In this document: piece after piece, positions 25,119-37,923 of the stretch
How the letters are laid out: every line of letters begins with the position of its first letter
How positions within the stretch are numbered: the first letter of the stretch is position 1
DNA from: Xylaria sp. FL1777
Taxonomy: Eukaryota > Ascomycota > Sordariomycetes > Xylariales > Xylariaceae
NCBI GenBank assembly: GCA_022578965.1
Contig: MU400663.1
Location: 35,703 to 99,702, forward strand
DNA: 64,000 nt
Direction: 5' to 3'
The notes under the pieces: generated by a model
Told to the model about the DNA's origin: nothing
Database searches by the model: none
The model's input: only the letters and a program-made list of their open reading frames with translations
Translations under genes and position numbers: made by a program

Positions 25119-27136
25119 ATGGCTGGTCCTGGCGGTGGTCCACCCCGACGCAGGTGAGTTATGTATCACTCAACACGCCAAGACGACTCACTAATATCTG
25201 CCAGTCACACCAAGTCGCGCAAAGGTTGTGAGAATTGGTAAGCAAGATATGCGGGCTCAATAGGTAAACAGTCGATCACTAACTCTGGGAACTAGCAAAC
25301 GCCGGCATATTCGGTGTGACGAGAACTTCCCACAATGGTTTGTTTCCAAGCTATGGTGATCTTTATGGAGGTCCCAGACTAATTGGTTTGCAGTCGAAAC
25401 TGCACGAAGCACAAAGTCCGATGCCCTTACAATGATGTATCTGTCCCGGATGAAAGAGCTACCACTCCGGACAAGCCTGACCTCATGTGGACGCCGGAGA
25501 TTGAGGCAGCCATCGCAGAATGGAAACGTTCTGGGATCTTTCCGTTTCCCAACCTGGTATATTCCGCGCCTGCACCGCAGTATTTTTCTGTTGAGGAGCT
25601 TCGTCTCATTTACCATGTTGCTGCAATCTGCCACGAGCTGAATGCAATTGATGCCAACAACTTCACTCTTTGGACTCGCCAGATCCCGACGTAAGTGTGG
25701 AACTATATGTGCATGGAATGACAACTAACTGTTGGCTAGAATCCTCACCATTGGTGCAACACAGCGCTACGTCATGCATGCTTTACTCGCCTTTTCCGCC
25801 GAGCACATCGCTTTCCTAACTAGCTGCCCGTTAGTTGGGAATATGGCATATGAGCACCGTGGTATCGCGCTCAATGGATTGCAAGAGGCTATCGGGACTT
25901 TCTCACCGGAAAACTCTGACGCCGTCTTGGCTGCATCGCTCGTCCTTTCATGGCAGGCTACAGATTGGTAAGCAATAAATGTTGCATCTATCCGAGCGAT
26001 GATCACTGATTTGAGCATCTAATAGGCGAAGCTGGACCCAACTGATGCAAGGAACCTCATCGGTAAGTAAATCGAGACTAGGTGTATACAAACTAGCATA
26101 CTAACTCACTGAAAAGGTTATTGATGCTATAGAGCCTTGGAAGCATGAATCTCAGTTTGGAGAGTTCATCGCGGAAAGCAGCACGTTTCCCACTGCTCCC
26201 CCCTCGCCACAGCCAGACCGCAAACCCAATCAACCGCATAAAGAGGACCTAGAAGCATTCCAACGCACCATTAACCATCTGGCTAAAGTTGAGGCACATC
26301 TAAAGCAGAACAAGGAAGATCCTCAGCTCATTCAACAGCTAGCCTCCTTCCTCAAAGGTGCTCGCAAGGTCAGCCCTATCCAGTCTATTGAGGATCAGTT
26401 TGACCGGCTGCGACCATTGCGGACTTGGCTTTTCTGGCTGCCAGTTGGATGTCTTAAGGACAATGGGGCTTCACCAAGCGCTCTGTTGGTCATCGCGCAT
26501 TATTACACAGCTGCCATGATGATGGAACGCCTTTTCCCAGAAATTGGTGCGGCCTATTTCGGCAGTTTGGCAATTGGACCTGTTGAAGAGATTGCACGAC
26601 GCCTCCTTTCGATCAACGTTTCGGGAAGCCTTGATGGAGACGTTCAGACACCACTAACGCTAATGGAATTCCCCATCGACACGATCAGCGAGTTTCGCTC
26701 ACGATTGGGCTGGAATCAACCTGCGCGTACACAGTCTTTCCCTCGATTTGATCCTCCCAATTTCTACATGAGCGAACATGGGACGCCGCCTACCACAACT
26801 TCGTACATGCCTTATGGTGAAAGTCCGGCCTTTAGTTGGAGTACTGAAGATCTTTCCTCCATGCTCACCCCTGAGCCCGAATGTGGTAATGCAGTGAGCC
26901 CATTGACGATTTCGTCACCATACCACGGTGGCCAGTTTCTCAGCATCCCGTCTCCTTCCTATGGAGGTTATAGTCCGGCATCATCTACATTTGGCGAAGG
27001 GTCCATTGTATACAGCGATCATGAGGACTTCTGCTCGTTTGACCCGAGTATGACAGAATACGCCCATCTAGGCGCAGCGGGGCATGGCAATTTTGGTGTC
27101 GGGTTCGTCTCTCCACTCCAGCCCGTATGGATCTAA
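25119..27136 (+). CDS. Zn2Cys6 (C6) fungal transcription factor
   Basis: Seven exons, join(25119..25153, 25205..25237, 25296..25337, 25394..25690, 25740..25967, 26026..26062, 26117..27136), give 563 residues; all junctions are in frame with GT/AG ends. The binuclear zinc cluster is perfect: C20-x2-C23-x6-C30-x6-C37-x2-C40-x6-C47, with basic KRRHIR between the second and third Cys. Its surroundings (HTKSRKGCENC...CRNCTKHKVRCPY) resemble the Upc2/sterol-uptake-control-like group of C6 factors. Two introns fall inside cysteine codons of the cluster and a third lies just before it. The middle region (about 130-400) is predicted helical and typical of fungal regulatory domains; the C-terminal 150 residues are Ser/Pro/Gly-rich and probably activating. 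It should act in the nucleus on CGG-type sites; the target pathway is unknown. An alternative C-terminus is possible (see findings). Confidence 0.88.
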
Positions 27137-30100
27137 GTGGCAACACTTCTTAAAGGGCATTATACCAATATGGGTAGAGTGCATAAGTGATTGACAATGG
27201 AACTCAGGACCGCTACCTCCCAGCATACTTCATCAGGCCGCCCCCCGCTTGAGATTCCTATTTATCGCCAGGATACCACGAATTCCGCCGGGTGGCCGCA
27301 CGCTGCTTATCAGGCCATGCCATCGCCATTTCTAGAACCTCAACAATGGTTAGCCACTGGTTGCAGCGAATCTACTACGCCCCTTTCCGTCTCGGCACCA
27401 TCCCCAGTGTTCATGCCTTCACCACAACTTATGCACCATCGACATAATTCCTCTGTCTCTTCAGCGCCCGTTCAATTTAAGAGAGAAGAGGAATGAGGTT
27501 ACAAGCCCGCCACGATTTTGTCGCCTTCCTTGGACCACGTTCAGCGTTATACATCTTTTTAATACCCTTTTTAATACCTCAGACGCCATTGTACACCACG
27601 TTCCTTTGACAGGACTCGCTATACCGACATGTCTGTATCGACACAATGATCACCGCATTCCCTATCTATTACAGCTATCCTTAATTACTATTATATAATG
27701 GTCAAGCTTACGACACTCCTTACGACTATATCTGGAAGATACCCGATAGACACTCCTTACGCAAGTACTACATTAGAGACCGACCTCTCACGCTCCTTAC
27801 GACTTACGACGATTTCTATACACTGCTAATAGAATCTCATCCGCTCCCTTAAAGACGGCATTATCTGGAATTATCAGGATACCCAAATCACACCTTGTTT
27901 CCAAATTGCATAGCGACTGTTTACACCTTTTCAATCGGCGGAAGAGGAAAAATTGACGACAAGTGCTGTCTGTCTGCATGGATTGGCGTTTTGGTTTGGT
28001 TTTTGGTTTTGTTTATTTTCGTTCGTACGAGTTAGGCACAAAGCTAGTTTCAGTTTTGGTCTCCTCGTACCGACGTTTGATTTTGGGAGAAAATGTAGCT
28101 GTTGACGTTTACGTCAATCCCGGCAAAACAATGGGAGTTTTGGGTACTGTTATTGTAATTTGTTGGAGGAAATGTAGTGCTCGAAGGAACAGATGTGTTT
28201 GTCAAAACTATGTTGGGTGTAGTTATTACTGCTGCTCTAATGTTCAGAGGGTATGAGAGCTATATGCACACGAGGCAAGACTGCTTGACCGCACGTTGGC
28301 TTGCAGGACCTAATACTAATAATACACTGTGCTGAATTTATTCCTCTCTTCAGATCTCTCGGTTGATTCATTACGTGTACACTCATTAGAGAAATGCTAT
28401 TCTCTCATCTTATACTGACTAACTGTACCTAGACAACGACTTTCCAGCATACCCAAGTCTTATATTTTCGCCGCTAGGTTTCTGTGGAAGCTTTTTTTCT
28501 CCATGACTTACTTCCCTTCCAGAAAATAAATAGAAGAAACGAAGTCAAGAGTCAGCAGCTTGCAAAATCCCGACAGAACCTACCGTGGACCTGCTAGGCT
28601 AGAACTCTCCGAGCTACATGGCCTGACTTGTGAATATCTTGGTCCAGAGAGTCACAGTAATTTACCCACCACCTGAAAGCACATTCAAGCAGTTTCGAGG
28701 TAGCAGAAGTCAATTCTAGAAGACACAGCTCGAAACCAAATGCGCACACTTACATGGACATACTTGGATGGATTCGACGAGAGAAGTAACAGGGAGGACA
28801 AAGTAGGCCGACGACATGGTCTCGTTAGCGAATACGAGGTCCCTTTGGTGCGAAGTCCCTTGCTTGAGATTTCGTCTCCCCAGTTTCTAACCAAGGCCCA
28901 ATGGCTGGAATCCTGGGACGGGAAGCCCGCAGTTCGGGACAGGACGAACACCAGGACGCCTTTTTTTTCAAGGAACACGGCAAGGTCCCGTTTGTTACAC
29001 AACTCCTCATGTCCAGTGAAATGCATACTGTCGTGTGTCATCGTGTCACCAAATACCCGGTCGGGACCAGGTTCCAGAGTGAGCTGGCCGCGGGTTAGAA
29101 TGCGTGGGGAAGGAATCTCCCAGGACCTGATCCCGCGATGCCCGGTCGTGCAGAATGAGCGGTGAGATATCTAGACTTCGATCATATCTATCCATCGCTC
29201 TAAATAGCATACGATCTCTCTCGGGGTCACATCATCCCGTTGCACAGGAGCGTTCCTTCTCCCTACCATGCTCTCGCTCTATCACTCCAAAGGCCCAAGA
29301 TCTTCATGGCTGAAAAATCCCACCCGATGGAATGACGACATGATGGCTTTTCAACTGCCCGCCGCAGGTACGCTTCCCCGCCCCTTGTTTCTTCGTGCCA
29401 CGAGGTTGGGTCTCTCCAACCAGCAATTTTCCGTGTGCTCCCGCACATATATGTGCCGCCTGCGGGTAAGGGGCGCAAGGTACCCGCGCCACTTAATTCT
29501 CGATCATATAAAGCGCTGAATACACGTACCCGTCGTACACTATGTTTCTGGCCACAGCAGGGAGGGAACGTTGTTTCGTGTGTCTCGCGTCCTTGCAGAT
29601 CGCGGGAGTAAGCATTGCCGGCCCATGACACCGCTTTTCTTGTAGAACAATGTTAGTGGCAACCGCACTTTACGGAAACTTGTGGTTCTTCCGCAATAGC
29701 GTAATGTTTAGGGCACACGTATCCTTCGAATCGCTATACGAAGATTCCGATGCATTCATTCTTCTGTAGCACATCGCTGCGATATTGTGAAAAAGGGGAT
29801 GGCTGGATGCCAACTTGTTCGAGACGACTCTTGTCCATTACCTTAAACAAGAACATTCTTAGGATTGCCGTTTTCTATAGTCATAGACACATTGCATGAA
29901 GAGTTGTGGTCAAATTATATCTTCTTGTTGTGCTTGCCCTTTGCTCTTCAGTTCCCCGATACACCAAGGCGAAACTTGTATTCATATCAGTGTAAGTCAC
30001 ACGACCCACTAGGCAACCCAAGAACTTCACCGCGGTGTCTAGTTTAGGAAAGAGGCTCAAAACTGCGTCTACATTGCGATACTTCGAGTCCTGTTTTGGA

Positions 30101-31690
30101 AACTCCATGCTTCACCGCCCATTCGTCTCGGACTCCGCGTGCCGAGGCAGACACCACGTTCTATCTCTGGCATCGCTAGTTCCCTTATCCCATTCCAAGT
30201 CTTGCAAATGGAAATGTTGCGAATTTTGGAAGAACAAAGATCTATTTTTAACTCTTCTTTGGCTATGAACGCTGTTTTATGTCTCGGAGTTAGGACCAGT
30301 GACGAGGTAGATCGTAGAATGCCTAACCAGGAGTAGAATAATAACTTTAATAAGAGTGTTAAACTACGATAAGCTGCCTGCGTAGCATTCTATGTCAGAT
30401 AGCCGACATTGCAACTACTATCGGTTTCTAGAAAGGTTTATTCTATCACATGCAACGTGGTCTCTATGTATTAATGCGCTCACATTCATTCATTTCAATG
30501 AATGCTCTACTCCTTCGAGTATTAACATAACGTGTTTACTTACCAATGCCATTTAACATCAATTTATATGTTCTTAAAATCAGAATAATAAGTAATTCAA
30601 TTTTATTCTATGATTTCAAGCTGTTTCTTTGTTTTAGTTAATGGCTGTATATTAAAATAAGTGACGCAAATAGGCTTAACTAGAGGTTTAACTTTAACCC
30701 TATACTTGGAGATAACCTTAGCTCCTTAAATCGCAGTGAAATGCAATGAGCTCATAAAAAATAATTAATAAAACAAATAGATATAGTTCCCTTTGAACGA
30801 TTTTTAACCATCTTGAAACATGCTGGCCAGACGATACAATTTCATTGTTACACGTATCCATCACCCAATTTGTTCTATCTAGAAATTCTACAGTAATACT
30901 TCTCGTCTCTGTATTTCAACAAACCGACGAGACTAGTGTGTAGCATAACATATGTGTAGATATAAATTTTCGCACTGAAATAGAGCGTGGAAACCATAAG
31001 TGGTGACTTCCCGCCCCGTACACAAGGAGATAGACTACATCCTACGCTTCCAAGTACACCTTAGTAATTATTCTATGGAGAATAGAACGATCAAATAGAT
31101 CGCAATCAACTAAGTCTAATTTATAAGAAAATTTTCTACTATTCCTTCTTCTCGTTGAATAAAAAAACCTATCGTGAAAGACGAAGAACACAACTCTATA
31201 CTGCTAGGGAGTATGACTAAGCCTAACCAGCCACTCAGGGGCTAATACGCCTGTGCTTCAGTACTCGTTTGAGTTGGGGGAAATAGTGAAGGTTTCTGTG
31301 AAGATTTCAAAGGAATTATTTATTTAAATAATGAAAATTGCCCATAAATGTACATGAGTTCATATTATCGGAGAAAGGCGGTATTGTTTACTATTATTTA
31401 GGGGTATCCTCTTGTGAGGCAAGTAGGGGTGTAGGAAGCAGTCTTCTAGGCTCAAATGCTTCAAAAATGAACAAATCATCGTATAGATGTCAAGTCTAGC
31501 TTTTGGAGATAATAAGAGGAACGGCAACCTTTCCTGATTGGGTGCTTATTTAAATAAACGCCATGCGTTGCTCGACTCCGCATCTAAGCCTAATCCCCCC
31601 CATATCAGTCGCTCACTTCATCAAATCTCTTACCCAGGCGCCTCGAAGGACCCATCAATGAGTAGGAGTTAAATAACCAACCTAAATATC
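27137..31690. other. Intergenic region between C6 factor and glycosyltransferase
   Basis: The first part is 3' flank of the C6 gene and includes a coding-like in-frame stretch to 27496 and three copies of CTCCTTACG at about 27716, 27753 and 27792. Frames at 28740-29165 and 29263-29631 overlap others on the opposite strand and have no family features. From about 30.3 to 31.6 kb the sequence becomes AT-rich and ends in the promoter of the glycosyltransferase gene. I see no RNA gene. Confidence 0.45.
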
Positions 31691-33595
31691 ATGTTAGGAC
31701 ATCTATTTCTTTGCGGCTCCGTAGCGATTGCGACGTTGGGGTTGATCGTCACCCAGTGGGCGCCGCCGTCAGCCCCGCGTATCGAAATCATTCGTCAAGG
31801 CCGTAACAACACCGTCCTGTTTCTAACGAACGAGGAGCACGGACTTTCTAATGTCTTTGTTGCAACAGCATATGCATTATTAGACAGCCACCCCGATATC
31901 AAGGTTCACTATGCATCCTTCTCGTCCATGGCCAAGAGACTAGAAAAGATTACCCAACGAGCTCAACAAGTGAGTCAGTCGGCACGCAGCGTTGTTTACC
32001 ATGAACTCCCTGATCCATCATTCATGGGCACCTTAGGAAAGATGGGATTAGGACCTACCAGCATTCTCCATTCCCCTGGTCTTGCTGGAGTTGACACAAT
32101 CGTTCGGTATATGCCCCTACTCACGTCACCCTGGTCTGGTGAAGAGCATATGATACTCTTTCAAAAAATCACAGGTAGATTAACTTATTCCTCCTTAAAT
32201 TCTTTGAGTATTATAACTAGACTCAGGTCTAAATCTATTACAGATATTATTGATGAGATAGATCCCTCGCTCGTTGTATTAGACCCTTTTTTCCGGCCGG
32301 CTACCGATGCGGCCCGGAACAACAGCCGACTCTATGCCTTTATCTCTCCACTCACTCCTCTTGAGAACTTCCCTCTTGAGCAACCAAATGGGGGTTTCTT
32401 ATGGAAGTATCCAGTGTACGTATTCACACCATTGACCATCTTGACTGTCATACTTATTCTTACATAGCCTCGGTTCCGGCATACCGTACCCCGTACCATG
32501 GAGGAAACTGCCAGAGAATATTTATATAAACTCACGATACTTGTATGCTATGCTTCGCATGAGTCATTACACAGCCGCGCAGAAATACCTGAATTCGAAG
32601 GGAATTACTCACCCAGTCAACTGGTTCAATCTTCGCAACGCAGACGTGCCCTGGTTCTCGCAGGCTCTCCCAGGGGCTTCGACACCAGTCGACGTCATTC
32701 CCCAGAATGTCACCCTCACAGGCCCAATTATTATCTCACTGGGACCTGCAAAACAGCAGGCTCCGGCACTAGTCGAATGGCTTGCTCGTGCTCCGACTAT
32801 GCTCATTAGCCTCGGCAGCTTGTTTGTATGGACGGAGGCCCATGCAACGGCCAGTGAGTAATTATCAAAGTCATGTTCTCCTTTGCTCAGGGGCCTCTAG
32901 AGTATAGAGACCTCTCCCCAGTTGGGATGACATTCATGATTTTATCGCCCCTATAAATTAACCTCTAAGTGGCAATAACTAACTTCGAATTTTGTATTTA
33001 GTGGCACAAGCTATCGCAGATACGCTGATCCGGCAATCAAACCTACAGATACTGTGGAAATTCAGGAAGGCACCCTATGACGCCGAGGGCACAACGTACG
33101 GCGACGAATTCATGATATTATTACGTCCTTTCCTCGAGAATGGGCGTCTAAAGATAGAGTCGTGGTTAGACGTACAACCGGTGTCGCTCCTAGAAACCGG
33201 GCACATCGTTGCCTCGGTGCACCACGGCGGTTCGGGGTGCTACCACGAAGCGCTTGGGTAAGTATGGCTACGACTTTGGAAACAAGGAACTAATATTACC
33301 TGTTAATAACAGAACCGGCGTTCCCCAGATAGTCTTGCCACAATGGCTAGATCATTATAGCTTTGCACAGCTAGCCCAAGATAGCGGCGTGGGAGTTTGG
33401 GGGTGTCGAGATGCAAGTCCCTTCTGGAAAGCTGAGTGCCTCCGTGATGCATTTACTACCATTCTAACCGGCGATTCTGGCGACCGTATCCAGAAGAAGG
33501 CGAAACGATTCGGCGACATCACGCAGAGCAATCCTGGCCAATATGTTGTTGCCCGCGAGATTGCGAAACTGGCTGGCTCTGGCTATGAACCCTGA
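31691..33595 (+). CDS. UDP-glycosyltransferase (GT1 family, membrane-anchored)
   Basis: Five exons, join(31691..32174, 32244..32415, 32468..32853, 33002..33257, 33313..33595), give 526 residues. The N-terminus (about 3-23) is a hydrophobic signal or anchor segment. The acceptor-binding half has VLFLTNEEHG and IIDEIDPSLVVLDPFFRP. Exon 3 has PYPVPWRKLPENIYINSRY. The donor-binding C-terminal half contains HHGGSGCYHEALGTGVPQIV followed by LPQWLDHYSFA (about 421-450). This corresponds to the GT1 signature HxGxxSxxEAxxxGxPxxxxPxxxDQ, with His in place of the last Gln. Such enzymes transfer sugar from a UDP-sugar to small molecules, sterols or lipids; the acceptor cannot be told from sequence. The first intron (69 bp, GTAGAT...TTACAG) is inferred because its removal joins KIT to DIIDEID cleanly; retention would also be in frame. 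The neighbour is a HET gene, with no sign of a biosynthetic cluster. Confidence 0.83.
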
Positions 33596-34237
33596 TTGAG
33601 TTCTTTTAGAAATCGTCAGGCTCCCAGTCTAAAACCAAGGTCTGCGTTGTTTTGTGAGAATACTGAGGTTCTCGTGGGTGATACTTGATAGGGATATACT
33701 AAAGAACGCGGTTATTTCTCTAAGAAAGCATTGCAATGACATATACTTTGGGATATCTCAATATGGAATTTTAATAAGGCTGCTGGCCTCAGGTTGTTGG
33801 CAGACTATTGTCAAATGGGTATACGTGATGCTTCAATACCATACGAAGAATACACAAAATCAATCACTCGGTACGATAGTAACTCCACCATAACATCGTA
33901 TTAAGGAAGAAGGAATCGTCGACCCCGGCACTACCTCCTCGTCCTGCTCCGAATAATGTCCGTCTCTGCTTCGCCCACCCACTCCTAACCCTTCCTATCC
34001 CCCTTCACTAAAACACTCTGAATCTATTAATCTATCAATTCTTTGTGCCATTTGTGTTTCTTATGTGGCATTTCATGTGAGGCATCCAAGTGGCTGGTCT
34101 GGGGCAGTGCATGCATGTGGCCAATCTGGGAGATGATCCTTCGCGCCCCAGTGCACACCCGGGCTCAAGTTGCTCTCATCTACAACTTCGTGATGATCTA
34201 GCATTGATTGAGAAAAAATTCCGCGGTCTTCAGTATT
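33596..34237. other. Intergenic region upstream of HET gene
   Basis: A 642-bp gap between two plus-strand genes holds the glycosyltransferase 3' flank and the HET gene promoter. C-rich stretches occur at about 33.92-34.02 kb. No element or RNA gene is visible. Confidence 0.4.
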
Positions 34238-36610
34238 ATGTTGTGCTCCGTCTGCACTGGTTTCAATGTGCGAGAGCTACTCCTGAAGGCTCACGCGCAA
34301 CCTGCAAGGCCTTACGGCGACGATCCATCATCGCCACCGTCGGTACAAAACTTTCGGCCCGGGATCACTCACTTCTTTAAGCAACACACAGGCCTTCTTC
34401 GGCTTCGATCATCGGCCAGTAACTGCGAGCTATGCCATCGCATTTGGGAGGCGTATGTCCGCACGAATTCTCCAAACGACTGTACGGATTATGCTTTAGG
34501 TAGAGGCGTCAACTCTCGACAGATATTCATCGGCACAGCGGCCTGGGACGCTACACTGCATGGTTTGCCTCATCTTGCTGTTACGCAGGATGGAGACCGT
34601 GGAGCAATACGCGTTCTAGCCAATTTCGAAGTATGTGCTTTAAGAGGTCAGTAGCGCGATCGAATTCAAAGCTGTGAACTTATATCAACGCGATTAGGCC
34701 ATGAGCCTGTAGATCATCAAGAGCTACTTGCCAGATCTATATACAGCAACTCAGGATCACCGGAATGTTTACGATTTGCTGGCGGGTTGCTCGAGAATTG
34801 TCTCAATAATCATAAATCGTGTTCTTCTCACAATGCTAAATTATCGGAATTTCCTACGAGACTTATCGATACAGCAAGTGTGAACCCGAAATTAGTTAAT
34901 AGTGATGGACGACGAGGGGTATACGCTGCGCTTTCATACTGTTGGGGAGGCGAGACAGTTTTCACACTCAGATCTACAACAGAGCAATCGTTTCGTGCCG
35001 GCCAACCTCTGGACCAGTTTCCCGCTACGTTGCGCGACGCTATCATCATTACTAGAGCTTTAGGAATTAGATATATCTGGATCGACGCATTATGCATCTT
35101 CCAGGACTCAGGTCAAGATTGGGCGCAAGAGGCTGGTAGAATGCGTGCCGTGTACCAGGGCGCGGTTGTCACGCTGGCTGCTGCATGTGCCTCCAATACC
35201 CATGAAGGGATCCTGCGAGAACGCCAGAACTCAACAATGCCCCAGTGCTGGCTTGACTGGAGAGCTGATGATGCTACTACTGCAAGGGTATTCCTCCGTT
35301 CTGGATCTGAGCTATGGGACGAGAATTTCCACCAAAGCATTCTGAACACCAGGGGCTGGACTTTGCAAGAAACCCTTCTTGCGCCGCGAACCTTGTGGTT
35401 CGGTCAGCAGCAGCTCGGTTTTGAGTGCGCCGAGGGGAGCGTCTCAGAAGCTGGCCGCAGCATCCGTTTTGCAGAAATATATCGCAGTAAAGGGCATATA
35501 CAAAAGCTCCGTGGACAACCTATTCCGTTGTGGCGACAACGATTGCTGAGATTACTCCGAAGCTTAAATGTACCCCTTGCCATACTTTTCCCTATGCCTT
35601 CACTTCCCAATGCCCTTGAGGCGAAGGTGCCACGCACATTAGACAGTTTAATCTCTTGGGAACCAATTACTCTTCAAGGCTTGTTCGACCATCCGGGGAA
35701 TTTCATGGGGTTATCCCATTTTGACTTCTGGATTCAGATCATACAAAACTACACTTCCCGCCAGCTTTCCAAGTCAACAGACGCTCTTCCTGCATTATCT
35801 GGACTCGCCAGTGAGTTTCATCGAGCTACGGGCGACACATATCTCGCTGGACTCTGGAAGTCGAATATCGTAGAAGGTCTTAGCTGGGTAAGCAGAATCT
35901 CCGCTTTGGGTGTCTCGTCTTGCCAATTTCTCAGATTTTTGTTTCTTACTGTATCTCATTGAAGTTGCATGTTCCGTTAAGTCTAACATATAAAGCTATA
36001 GGTCAGGACACGGCTAGAGAGCAAGCCGATGGCACAGGCGCTACTAAATGATCTGGCTCCATCGTGGAGTTGGGCCAGTGTTCTCGGTTCAAAGGTATTT
36101 TTCGGAACCAACAGTCAATTCGATCGTGTCATACGTTTCGCCAAGGTCCTGGACGTCACCATTCACAACCTCACTCCTGACCCTTTTGGGGCAGTAAACA
36201 GAGGGAGCATCACGCTTCATGCTCCGTTTTTAGATATAGGCACCGATGATTTCGTTGCCGTGCCGCGTCGACCATCATTGATCTATCCCAATCTGCGGGC
36301 TGAGTTGCACAAGGTCATGCAGAGCGTAGACGAGTACCCACAGAAGCACAGAGGCTATAGTGGACAAAGATATGCTATCCTACAATTATTCAAGAAATGG
36401 CGAGGGTATGAATACTCTCGGCAGGCCTCCAAGCATATATATTTCCTTATTCTTGAGAGTATAGAACAGGAATCCGGCTACTGGAGGCGCATCGGTTGTT
36501 CTTCACTAACAGAAGAAGCACAAGTCCTAAGACGCGCAGCAACCAGACATGAAGTAATTCTTGCCGAGATAAGACCTGACTTGAAGAGACAAATTATTAA
36601 AATCCTCTGA
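34238..36610 (+). CDS. HET-domain (heterokaryon incompatibility) protein
   Basis: Three exons, join(34238..34646, 34698..35887, 36002..36610), give 735 residues. The start MLCSVC resembles other HET proteins; the frame is open further upstream only from a TTG. The three HET blocks are present: YAALSYCWGG (about 212-221), LGIRYIWIDALCI with the downstream DWAQEAGRMRAVYQGA (about 258-290), and RGWTLQETLLAPRTLWFG (about 355-372). HET domains are TIR-like death domains that trigger cell death or incompatibility when unlike fungal individuals fuse; many paralogues exist per genome and most are uncharacterised. The C-terminal part contains the usual SWSWASV motif just after intron 2 and is otherwise unassigned. 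The first intron is short (51 bp, GTCAGT...GATTAG) and an alternative GTATGT donor at 34631 exists, so that junction is the least certain. Confidence 0.86.
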
Positions 36611-37923
36611 AAGTGAAAATCCGTCTCACTAAACCTAAGAGCTATACCTTAATTGATATCTTACAATCTCTTGACTTATGTTAAAGCTAAACGTTTTTGG
36701 CTCTTTATGTGTTTAGGGATATGGTCACACCTAGCAGACTCTCTATATATTGATACCTATTATCTTAGGTAATACCTACCAAACCTATTCACTATGGGAT
36801 AGAACCCCTGTCACTAACAAGAATTAGCGCTATGATATCGGAATTGCGGGGAAATGGAATGGTCGGGAGAATATATGATACAAACGGTCATCCTCTGGAT
36901 AATACAGGCGCTCACTGATTGATACTCGATCCAATACGTATTGGCGGCTATGAGTCGGTTATGATGTTATTGTTGTCTGCATTTACGAGTCTGATGGTGA
37001 GTTTAGATCATGAGGCCGAAAGCAGATAATTCTATTCAGCGATACGAATCTCCAAAGTTAAAATGGGCGAAACCCAAATCGAGAATCCGCATCTCGCATA
37101 TAGGCTCCAAGGTGGCACTCGTTATACACGGTTGGCCAAAGTTGAAACAACGTGATATACCCAGACTAGTATTTGTCCTCTGTTTATGGACGTGAATAGA
37201 TACCTATATCTGGTTGGTTGTCCTATTTGTGGGCATCAAGACAGCCAGCTATACATACCTACCGTAATCATTTTGTATTGGATTACCTAGGTAGGTAACT
37301 AATTCCAATACCAAGGCGAGCCACAGCACCCGCCACAGGTAATGAGGCCGTGACCATTAACACGTAGTCCAGATAGTGGACATCTAGAACCCGATACGCA
37401 AATATCGGCTTCCTCTGATGTAGGTTTGAATCTATGATAGCCAGCCGCAAATGCTCAGCACAAAAGACCCTTTGTTTTCACACTGGCTAGCCCATGTGTA
37501 CACCGTTTCACCAGATAGTCTTTATTAAATAGACTCTGGTAAGGAGAGCTACCTAAAAAGCAATCAGTGTTGCAATTAGTGTAAGTACCGTAGCAGTATG
37601 TACCAGGGATGGGAACCGAGGTGTCCGGTGCCGTTGCGACCATTTCATCACGTCACTAAGTCATCTTGTTTCGATCCGACATAATGATAATACATTTCAG
37701 ATCCTTCAGGTCCGGAATAAGCCCCCGACAGACCCCCAAGAAACTTGAAACGAAGTCTAGTCTGAGCCACAGCTATAAATATATATATGTATATATATAT
37801 ATATATATAGTTAAAGAAGAAACATCTATAGGTATACATAATAAATCGAGACAAAAGACTCAAAGTCAGCTTTAAAGTGAATTTTCTCACACTGATGAGA
37901 AACGAATCGTTGAAGAAGAGAAA
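36611..37923. other. Intergenic region upstream of the Cys-rich membrane protein
   Basis: This 1.3-kb stretch has no supportable gene. It contains one TACCTAGGTA palindrome (37284-37293) and an AT dinucleotide microsatellite close to the next gene. The first part is HET gene 3' flank. Confidence 0.45.
37779..37809. repeat. (AT)n microsatellite
   Basis: An almost pure TA/AT run with a single G interruption lies about 115 bp upstream of the start codon at 37924, within the presumed promoter or 5' leader. Length polymorphism is likely. Confidence 0.85.

Noticed and set aside
28740..29631. Frames of 118-141 codons on both strands
   Set aside because: Mutually overlapping on opposite strands with no family features or supporting splice structure.
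32498..32809. 103-codon frame inside the glycosyltransferase
   Set aside because: It is an off-frame shadow; the frame giving PYPVPWRKLPENIYINSRY is the conserved one.
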